Source: Granulicella mallensis MP5ACTX8
GTDB lineage: Bacteria; Acidobacteriota; Terriglobia; Terriglobales; Acidobacteriaceae
NCBI RefSeq assembly: GCF_000178955.2
Contig: NC_016631.1
Span: 3,224,001-3,288,000 of the forward strand
Direction: 5' to 3'
DNA length: 64,000 bases
The notes beneath the pieces were generated by a model that worked only from the letters and a program-made list of their open reading frames with translations, was not told where the DNA came from and searched no databases. The first letter of the stretch is position 1; each line of letters opens with the position of its first letter. The translations under genes and the position numbers were made by a program. Shown here in pieces: positions 58,254 to 64,000 of this stretch.

Positions 58254-59653
58254 GCGGTCTGGCCCGCCGTAGCAGCCACCGCATCCAGCGCCCGCAGAAC
58301 GTCATCCACATTTGCGTCCAGCACCAGCGGAGCCTTTTGAAAGGCCTTGTGCTGGCCCAGCTCTGCAGGGGTTGCACCTGCAAGTTCCGCCGCATTGAAC
58401 AGTTGGCCGCGATGGTACTGGATGGTGTACTCGGGATCCTTCAGGGTGTGGCCGGTCAGCAACAGCACCGCCGTCTCTTCCCTGCCAACATGGCCTGCCG
58501 CCACCAGCTTCTTCAAGCCCGCCAGCGTAACCGCCGACGCAGGCTCGCAGCCGATACCCTCGGCGCCAATCTCAGCTTTGGCCAACGCAATCTCTCGTTC
58601 ATTGACCTGTTCGCACCACCCGCCGTTGGCCTTGAGGATGCGCACGGTCTTTCTCCAGGAGGCGGGATTGCCGATACGGATCGCCGTGGCCCGTGTATCA
58701 GCGACTACGGGCTCCAGGCTCTCCCCACCGTTCGCCTGCATGGCGCGGTAGAGCGGATTCGCTCCCTCGGCCTGGATGACACTGATCTTCGGCACACGCG
58801 AGATGAACCCAAGATGCTTCATCTCCGCGAAGCCCTTGCCCAGGGCGGCACAGTTTGCCAGATTGCCGCCGGGAACGATGACGTGATGCGGCACCTGCCA
58901 ATCGGTCTGCTCCAGCATCTCGAACGCGGGCGTCTTTTGGCCCTCAAGTCTGTAAGGATTCACCGAGTTCAGCAGATAGATCGGAGCACGCCTCACGAGT
59001 TCCGTCAGCACGCGCACGCAGCCATCGAAGTCCGTGCGCAACTGGACGGTCATCGAGCCGTAGTCCATCGACTGCGAGAGCTTACCCCAGGCGATCTTGC
59101 CTTCGGGGATCAACACCATGCTGCGCAGACCGGCACGGGCAGCATAGGCTGCCATCGCCGCCGAGGTATTGCCGGTCGAGGCGCAGGCTACCCACTCGAA
59201 GCCACGCGAGACTGCTACCGACAGCGCCGCGGTCATCCCCGTGTCCTTGAACGACCCTGTGGGGTTCATGCCCTGGTGCTTGGCCAGCAGCCAGTTCATC
59301 CCTAACGCGGCAGCAGACTTCGGCAGCTCGTAGAGCGGCGTATTGCCCTCGCGAAGCGTAATGGCCTGATCGTCGGCGACAATCGGCAGCAGGTCACGAA
59401 AACGCCAGACACCGCTCTGGTCCACAGCTAAAGTCGAGGTTCTACGCTCCTGCCACAGATGCCTCAAAGCAAAAGGGTTAGGGCGATTGACCGGTACATC
59501 CTTAGCCGTAGTGCCCGAAGCACTTTCACTCCAGGGATACTCAACTTCATACAGATCGCCGCAGTCCGGGCAACGGAAGTCGCTACGAGCCGCTTCACCA
59601 GCTATTCTCTGGGCGCAGCCCGTGCATCGAAGCATGTGTGATTGCATACTCAT
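58250..59653 (-). CDS. thrC: Threonine synthase
   Basis: A 467-residue PLP enzyme. A short zinc-ribbon-like N-terminus (CTGC ... CPDC) precedes ITLREGNTPLYELPKSAAAL and the PLP-lysine motif NPTGSFKDTGMTAALSVAVS. ACASTGNTSAAMAAYAARAG is the phosphate-binding segment and VVPGGNLANCAALGKGFAEM follows. The chain converts O-phosphohomoserine to threonine. In-frame ATGs at 59647 and 59635 are alternative starts. Divergent modA begins only about 26 bp away, so the two share a very short promoter region. First gene of the thrC-thrB operon. Confidence 0.95.
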   Translation of the reverse strand: MSMQSHMLRCTGCAQRIAGEAARSDFRCPDCGDLYEVEYPWSESASGTTAKDVPVNRPNPFALRHLWQERRTSTLAVDQSGVWRFRDLLPIVADDQAITLREGNTPLYELPKSAAALGMNWLLAKHQGMNPTGSFKDTGMTAALSVAVSRGFEWVACASTGNTSAAMAAYAARAGLRSMVLIPEGKIAWGKLSQSMDYGSMTVQLRTDFDGCVRVLTELVRRAPIYLLNSVNPYRLEGQKTPAFEMLEQTDWQVPHHVIVPGGNLANCAALGKGFAEMKHLGFISRVPKISVIQAEGANPLYRAMQANGGESLEPVVADTRATAIRIGNPASWRKTVRILKANGGWCEQVNEREIALAKAEIGAEGIGCEPASAVTLAGLKKLVAAGHVGREETAVLLLTGHTLKDPEYTIQYHRGQLFNAAELAGATPAELGQHKAFQKAPLVLDANVDDVLRALDAVAATAGQTA

Positions 59654-59679
59654 GTGTTTCCATAGATTATCGCAGAGGT

Positions 59680-60468
59680 ATGAACTTGAGACTCATGAGA
59701 CGTTCTGTTCCCCTCCGTGCACTCCTCACCCTTGCGTTGCTTGTCGTCTTGAGCGCGGTTGCCCAGGGGCAGACCAAAGAACTCCATATCGCCGCCGCTG
59801 CCGACCTGCAACCGGTCATGCCGACCCTCGTTCAGGCCTATGAACACGCCACCGGAATCAAGATCGTCGCGTCCTTCGGTTCGACGGCGACGCTAACCCA
59901 GCAGTTGATGAACGGCGATCCCCAGGACGTCTTTCTCGCGGCAGACTACACCCACCCGGAACAACTGGTAGCCGCAAACCTCACGGTGGAACACAGCCCA
60001 GTCCCGTATGCCAACGGAGTCCTGGTGCTCTGGGCACGCAAAGACTCTCCGGCCCAACCGCTGACCCTCGACGTCCTGACCGAGCCTCGCGTGCAGAAGA
60101 TTGCCGTCGCCAACGATCAACATGCGCCCTATGGCGTGGCCGCGACCAAGGCGCTCGCAGCGCTGCATCTCACCGACAAGGTCGCCGGCAAGCTCGTAGT
60201 CGCGGAGAACATCGCGCAGACGGCTCAGTTCGCCGAGTCCGGCAACGCCCAGGTGGGGCTTATCTCGCTAACCATCGCCAGTTCGCCTCACTTTCGCGAG
60301 ATCGGCAGCTATATCCGTTTCCCGCGCATCTACCCCGCTATCCGGCAATGCGGCGTTACCCTGAAAGCCTCGAAGAACCAGAGCGAGGCCCAGGATTTCC
60401 TGCGCTGGCTGACGAGCAACGACGTCCAATCGAAGCTGCAGACGATGGGGCTCGATCCCGCAAGCTAG
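59680..60468 (+). CDS. modA: Molybdate ABC transporter substrate-binding protein
   Basis: A 262-residue periplasmic binding protein with signal peptide LRALLTLALLVVLSAVAQGQ. ModA motifs are LHIAAAADLQPVMPTLVQAY, GIKIVASFGSTATLTQQLMN, GDPQDVFLAADYTHPEQLVA, YANGVLVLWARKDSP, KIAVANDQHAPYGVAATKAL, and GNAQVGLISLTIA. The ATG at 59680 is favoured; the frame opens at 59638 and another ATG is at 59695. It binds molybdate or tungstate for ModBC. Start of the modABC operon; no molybdopterin-type riboswitch could be recognised upstream. Confidence 0.9.
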   Translation: MNLRLMRRSVPLRALLTLALLVVLSAVAQGQTKELHIAAAADLQPVMPTLVQAYEHATGIKIVASFGSTATLTQQLMNGDPQDVFLAADYTHPEQLVAANLTVEHSPVPYANGVLVLWARKDSPAQPLTLDVLTEPRVQKIAVANDQHAPYGVAATKALAALHLTDKVAGKLVVAENIAQTAQFAESGNAQVGLISLTIASSPHFREIGSYIRFPRIYPAIRQCGVTLKASKNQSEAQDFLRWLTSNDVQSKLQTMGLDPAS

Positions 60469-60480
60469 ACTGAACTCACC

Positions 60481-61152
60481 ATGGACTTCCCCGCGCTTGG
60501 CCTCACGCTACGTTTGGCCTGCCTCACGACGCTGCTGCTTCTGCTGCTCGCCATGCCGCTGGCTGCATGGATCGCCAGCGGCCAGAGTGCAGGCCGCCGT
60601 GTGGCGCAAGCCGCTGTGGCGCTGCCGCTCATTCTGCCCCCCACCGTGCTCGGCTTCTACATGCTGATGGGGCTGGGGCCCGCAACGGCGCTGGGACGCA
60701 CGATCATTCGCTGCTTTGGACATCCCCTCGCCTTTACTTTCCCCGGAATCGTCCTTGGCTCCATGGTGTACAGCCTGCCCTTTGCGGTGCAGCCACTGGT
60801 GACAGGCTTTGCCGGCGTCGACCGCTCGCTACTGGAGACAGCCAGCGTGCTCGGCGCCGGCCCGTGGACGATCTTCCGCCGGATCGTTCTGCCGCTATCG
60901 CGCACCTCGTTCCTGACGGCTGCGGTCCTCACCTTTGCCCATACGGTGGGCGAGTTCGGCGTAGTTCTCATGATCGGCGGCGATATCCCGGGCGTTACGC
61001 GCACGCTTTCTATCTCGATCTTCGACCAGGTACAGGAGCTCAACTACGCTGCCGCCAATCGGACGGCGCTCTGGCTGGTGGTCCTTTCCTTCGCCGCGCT
61101 CCTGATCGTCTATACGCGTGGCCATCGCAGCCAGGGCGCGGAGCTGGGCTAA
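60481..61152 (+). CDS. modB: Molybdate ABC transporter permease
   Basis: A 223-residue permease with five helices. LTLRLACLTTLLLLLLAMPL is the first, VALPLILPPTVLGFYMLMGL the ModB signature, YSLPFAVQPLVTGFAGVDRS and SLLETASVLGAGPWTIFRRI the EAA-loop region, and TFAHTVGEFGVVLMIGGDIP the late signature. It forms the inner-membrane channel for molybdate with ModC. It starts 12 bp after modA and ends 1 bp before modC. Confidence 0.93.
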   Translation: MDFPALGLTLRLACLTTLLLLLLAMPLAAWIASGQSAGRRVAQAAVALPLILPPTVLGFYMLMGLGPATALGRTIIRCFGHPLAFTFPGIVLGSMVYSLPFAVQPLVTGFAGVDRSLLETASVLGAGPWTIFRRIVLPLSRTSFLTAAVLTFAHTVGEFGVVLMIGGDIPGVTRTLSISIFDQVQELNYAAANRTALWLVVLSFAALLIVYTRGHRSQGAELG

Positions 61153-61153
61153 G

Positions 61154-61888
61154 ATGGACACCCTGCAGAGTGCACCGCACCATCGGCTTGCCGTACACCG
61201 GCAACTCGGACCTCTGCGCTTCGACGTAGACCTTGAGTTCTCTGCCCCCTGGACGCTCATCTTCGGGCCCTCCGGCAGCGGTAAAAGCTCCCTGCTGCGT
61301 GCGATCAGCGGGCTGTCGGGACACGCCGGAACGGAGTTTGCGAGACACAATGCAGGAGGCCAGTGGAGCATCCTCTCGCCACGATTGGCGACGAACCTTC
61401 GCTCGCTAAGCTACGCCCCGCAAAGCCCGACGCTCTTCCCGCATCTCACCGTGCGCGAGAACGTGGCTTTCCCCTCCCAATCCCTTGCAAAAGCCCCAAA
61501 CCACACGCTGCTGGTGGAACAGGCATTGGAGCTTTTCGAAGTAACCGGCCATGCCGATCGGTTGCCGAGCAAGCTGTCCGGGGGAGAACGCCAACGCGTC
61601 AATCTGGCGCGTGCCTTTGCCGTTCCGGAGGCGAGGCTGATGCTTCTCGACGAGCCCTTCTCCGGCGTCGATCGCGCGATGCGCGATGCCCTGCTTCCCC
61701 GCATGCAGGCCTGGCTGCAACAGAACAAGATCCCAGTGATCTCGGTAAGCCACGATGTGGATGAAGCTCTGCTCCTGCGGGCGGAGGTCGTTGTGCTTGC
61801 CCAGGGATCGGTCGTGAATCAAGGGCCAGCTGCTGAAGTTCTGAACGAGGAGCGGGTGCGGATGTTGAAGATTCTTGGCTCGGGTTAG
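61154..61888 (+). CDS. modC: Molybdate ABC transporter ATP-binding protein
   Basis: A 244-residue ATPase. Walker A is FGPSGSGKSSLLRAISGL, the Q-loop region is YAPQSPTLFPHLTVRENVAF, the signature is LSGGERQRVNLARAFAVP and Walker B is LMLLDEPFSGVD; HD in SVSHDVDEALLL supplies the switch His. It lacks the C-terminal MOP/TOBE molybdate-binding domain of full-length ModC (~350 residues), so it is a short ModC without a built-in molybdate sensor. The ATG at 61154 lies 1 bp after the modB stop. A long inverted repeat follows. Confidence 0.92.
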   Translation: MDTLQSAPHHRLAVHRQLGPLRFDVDLEFSAPWTLIFGPSGSGKSSLLRAISGLSGHAGTEFARHNAGGQWSILSPRLATNLRSLSYAPQSPTLFPHLTVRENVAFPSQSLAKAPNHTLLVEQALELFEVTGHADRLPSKLSGGERQRVNLARAFAVPEARLMLLDEPFSGVDRAMRDALLPRMQAWLQQNKIPVISVSHDVDEALLLRAEVVVLAQGSVVNQGPAAEVLNEERVRMLKILGSG

Positions 61889-61896
61889 ATCTGTCC

Positions 61897-62049
61897 TTGC
61901 TTTTCTTGTTGTCATTCCCGTAGGGAATCTGCTTCTGCTCCCGCCCCTTTACGCGGGCGAGACCTCCGTTCTGCAGGCTATGCCTTGTGGTGTGAGTGGC
62001 TATCTGGCGGAAAGCAGATTCCCTGCGGGAATGACAACAAGAAAAGCAA
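61897..62049. repeat. Long inverted repeat between modC and murB (38-bp arms)
   Basis: TTGCTTTTCTTGTTGTCATT (from 61897) to 61934 is the reverse complement of 62012-62049 with a single mismatch in the CCCG(T/C)AGGGAA core. The 77-nt interior has a CCCGCCCCTTTACGCGGGCG hairpin. It lies between convergent genes and can serve as a bidirectional terminator. The CATTCCCGTAGGGAATCTG sequence is itself a small palindrome of the type seen in interspersed repeats. Confidence 0.75.
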
Positions 62050-62059
62050 AAACGAGCCG

Positions 62060-63109
62060 CTACCCGAGCACCACCGGTTCCCGTTCCAGTCGAATCCCGA
62101 ACCGAATCTCTACCCCGGCCACAATCTCTTCTTCCAAATGCTCAACATCCGCAAACGTCGCGCCCCCGCGATTGGTCAGCGCCAACGTATGGCGCGTCGA
62201 GATTCCCGCCGGACCGACACCATATCCCTTGACGAAGCCCGCACGTTCCAGCAACCAGGCTGCAGGCAGCTTCACGCAGCCCTCGCCCGCAGGCCAGCTA
62301 GGCACGTCTTTAACCTCGCCCCCCACAGCTTTGGCGACCTCTGGAAGCAACGACGCAGCTACCACCGGGTTTTTGAAGAACGACCCCGCACTACGGCAGT
62401 CCGGATCACCCTCGACAATCAGCATTCCCTTTGCCCGGCGAATCTCACGCACAGCAGCAGCGACCGCGACCAGCGACGGCGTTGGGTGAGCATCTGCGAA
62501 ATGCTTCTGAAGATCGGCATAACGCAGCGTAGGCACTCCTCCCGCCCGAAGCTGAAAGCGTACGCGCGTAACGATATAACGGCCGCGAGCGTCCGTATTG
62601 AACAAGCTCGCGCGATAGCGGAACCGGCACTCCTGCTTCGAAAGATCGACGAAGGCCTTCGCCTGCCGGTCGAAGGCCCGCACCGACACAATCGTCTCCG
62701 AGACCTCCTGCCCGTAGGCCCCCACGTTCTGCACCGGAGTTCCCCCCACGCTGCCCGGAATCCCGGCAAGGCACTCGATACCGGCACACTCCGCCGCGAC
62801 GGCCCGTGCGACAAATCCGTCCCAGGATTCGCCCGCACCGACCTCGAACACCCCATCGCCCAGCGCCTCGATGCCCGCAATCTTCATCTGGAGCACAAGA
62901 CCGGCAAAGCCTTCGTCATGCACCAGCAGGTTGCTGCCGCCGCCCAGCAGGAAGAGCTCTACCCCCTGCGCTTCAGCCCAGGCAACGGCAGCCGCAACCT
63001 CCTGTTCCGTCGTCGCTTCGGCAAAATATCGTGCGGGGCCGCCGATTCGAAAGGTGGTCAACGGGGCGAGAGGAACGTCTTCACGGAGGGGCAGGCTTGC
63101 AGAGGTCAC
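62060..63109 (-). CDS. murB: UDP-N-acetylenolpyruvoylglucosamine reductase
   Basis: A 349-residue FAD enzyme of peptidoglycan synthesis, reducing UDP-GlcNAc-enolpyruvate to UDP-MurNAc. PLTTFRIGGPARYFAEATTE, ELFLLGGGSNLLVHDEGFAG, CLAGIPGSVGGTPVQNVGAY and CRFRYRASLFNT are the FAD/substrate motifs; RSAGSFFKNPVV holds the catalytic Ser, and the final HTLALTNRGGATFADV region the catalytic Glu. Length and the long third domain suggest type I (E. coli-like). It is convergent with modC. Confidence 0.94.
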   Translation of the reverse strand: MTSASLPLREDVPLAPLTTFRIGGPARYFAEATTEQEVAAAVAWAEAQGVELFLLGGGSNLLVHDEGFAGLVLQMKIAGIEALGDGVFEVGAGESWDGFVARAVAAECAGIECLAGIPGSVGGTPVQNVGAYGQEVSETIVSVRAFDRQAKAFVDLSKQECRFRYRASLFNTDARGRYIVTRVRFQLRAGGVPTLRYADLQKHFADAHPTPSLVAVAAAVREIRRAKGMLIVEGDPDCRSAGSFFKNPVVAASLLPEVAKAVGGEVKDVPSWPAGEGCVKLPAAWLLERAGFVKGYGVGPAGISTRHTLALTNRGGATFADVEHLEEEIVAGVEIRFGIRLEREPVVLG

Positions 63110-63218
63110 GGCTTCGAGAATACCCCCTTAAAACCCTAACCACAGGTGCCCTTTTTGATGCGACCAAAGCAAGAGCCGTACAATCAAATACAGAACGTAA
63201 GGTCCCAGGAGGAAGTAA

Positions 63219-63644
63219 ATGTATCCAGAGTTGATGGTAATTCCGATGCGCGAAGAGTTGACGAAGGCCGGTGTGCAGGAAGCACGCTCCAGCGCGGACG
63301 TCGATGCCGCTGTTGCACAGCCCGGAACCACGATGCTCGTCGTCAATTCCATCTGCGGCTGCGCCGCGGGCAAGATGCGCCCAGGCGTACGTCTCGCGCT
63401 GCAGCACACCACCAAGCCCGACCATGCCGTAACGGTCTTCGCCGGCCAGGACCGCGAAGCCACCGACCGTGCCCGCAGCTACTTCCAGGGACATCCGCCG
63501 ACGTCGCCTGCCATCGCCATCCTGCGCGACGGACAGCTCGTCTACCTGATGCAGCGCTCCGCGATCGAAAGCTCGACCGCTCCGGCGATTGCCCAGGAAC
63601 TGACCCGCGCCTTCGAGACCTACTGCTCGAAAGCAACGGCCTAA
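63219..63644 (+). CDS. BrxA/BrxB family bacilliredoxin-type protein (YphP/YqiW)
   Basis: A 141-residue protein starting MYPELMVIPMREELTKAGVQ, the hallmark N-terminus of the YphP/YqiW family. VVNSICGCAAGKMRP holds the CGC motif (Cys46-Gly47-Cys48) that in Bacillus removes bacillithiol from proteins. HAVTVFAGQDREATDRARSY and PPTSPAIAILRDGQLVYLM are also family-typical. Acidobacteria carry this family; whether they make bacillithiol cannot be told here. A GGAGG lies upstream of the ATG. It is followed by a long inverted repeat. Confidence 0.92.
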   Translation: MYPELMVIPMREELTKAGVQEARSSADVDAAVAQPGTTMLVVNSICGCAAGKMRPGVRLALQHTTKPDHAVTVFAGQDREATDRARSYFQGHPPTSPAIAILRDGQLVYLMQRSAIESSTAPAIAQELTRAFETYCSKATA

Positions 63645-63646
63645 AA

Positions 63647-63741
63647 GCAGGGATTAGGGAACAGGGATTAGGGATTAGGGATTAGAAAACAGGAAACAGC
63701 GCACCAGGGCTGTTTCCTGTTTTCTGTTCCCTAATCCCTGC
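63647..63741. repeat. Nested inverted repeat with GGGATTA tandem units
   Basis: An outer 18-bp perfect pair (63647-63664 with 63724-63741, GCAGGGATTAGGGAACAG) and an inner 16-bp perfect pair (63685-63700 with 63709-63724, GAAAACAGGAAACAGC), loop GCACCAGG. Between the left arms lie three tandem GGATTAG-type units with no partner on the right. It can act as a strong terminator for the bacilliredoxin gene. Confidence 0.75.
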
Positions 63742-63760
63742 ATTTGATAGCCTTGCAAGC

Positions 63761-64000
63761 ATGACCTCTAATAACGCAGAGCTTCGTGTCGCCATTCTTG
63801 GCACCGGCAAGATGGGCGGCATTCTGCTGCAAGGCTTTCTGAAAGCCGGGTTCCTCAAACCCGAGCAGATCTTCGCGACCGTTGCGCACGAAGCACGGGC
63901 ACAAGCTCTTTCCAGCCAGCTTGGCATCACCGTCACAACCGACAATCTTGAGGCCGCGCAAAAGGCTGACGTCATCCTGCTCGGCGTAAAGCCCTTTCAG
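63761..64000 (+). CDS. proC: Pyrroline-5-carboxylate reductase (3' truncated by window)
   Basis: The first 80 codons are present: MTSNNAELRVAILGTGKMGG starts the NADPH-binding Rossmann fold (LGTGKMG is the ProC dinucleotide loop), followed by LLQGFLKAGFLKPEQIFATV, then a strand with ITVTTDNLEAAQKADVILLG and VKPFQ, the conserved VKP motif. ProC makes L-proline from pyrroline-5-carboxylate in the cytoplasm. The stop lies outside the window. Confidence 0.9.
   Translation, partial: MTSNNAELRVAILGTGKMGGILLQGFLKAGFLKPEQIFATVAHEARAQALSSQLGITVTTDNLEAAQKADVILLGVKPFQ

Noticed and set aside
59654-59679. Molybdenum-cofactor riboswitch upstream of modA
   Set aside because: The gap to divergent thrC is only about 26 bp, too short for such a structure.

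Overview
The window looks like chromosome of a soil acidobacterium (Acidobacteriaceae / Terriglobales). The grounds are two very large TonB-dependent receptors of the Oar-like class with an N-terminal carboxypeptidase-regulatory-like domain, membrane-anchored winged-helix-type regulators beside them, secreted GH3/GH2 enzymes, a YncE-type propeller fused to a phosphoesterase, a SYLF protein and a BrxA/BrxB bacilliredoxin. The genus cannot be fixed from the sequence alone. No complete insertion sequence, prophage or CRISPR array was seen.

Region 1 (1-19.2 kb) starts with the end of a Wzi-like capsule protein, followed by a minus-strand run: acyltransferase, cupin, MFS exporter, PHP-type metallohydrolase, YncE/phosphoesterase fusion and TonB receptor 1. 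A divergent gene next to receptor 1 encodes a predicted cytoplasmic DNA-binding domain, one membrane helix and a periplasmic domain. The same arrangement, receptor 2 plus a paralogous divergent regulator, recurs a few kb on. The two pairs look like two copies of one trans-envelope uptake-and-control module, which is the most interesting feature here. An inverted pair of ~170-bp repeats lies between them.

Region 2 (19.3-49 kb) is accessory. It holds a dihydrofolate-reductase-like protein, a second acyltransferase, two GH3 enzymes around a PhzF protein, a scar of a third acyltransferase, and two tandem 33/34-residue membrane microproteins. An HpnB-like glycosyltransferase and a group of small regulators and enzymes follow (MEKHLA, DUF2165, TetR with paired operators, alpha/beta hydrolase, HEXXH protein, FAD oxidase, AraC, cyclase-like hydrolase, HD protein, MarR/MFS efflux operon, SYLF protein). 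The region ends with an exported carbohydrate set on the minus strand: GHL6-like enzyme, alditol-oxidase-like enzyme and GH2 enzyme.

Region 3 (49.1-64 kb) starts at tRNA-Asn and is mostly housekeeping: AhpD-like protein, CAP protein, a WecG/TagA-type glycosyltransferase with a GDP-mannose-epimerase-like protein, two Dpp-type permease genes in opposite orientation, a CorC-like protein, an orphan DUF433 protein, thioredoxin, thrC-thrB, modA-modB-modC, murB, bacilliredoxin and the start of proC. Several intergenic gaps hold long near-perfect inverted repeats that probably act as bidirectional terminators or are mobile repeat units.
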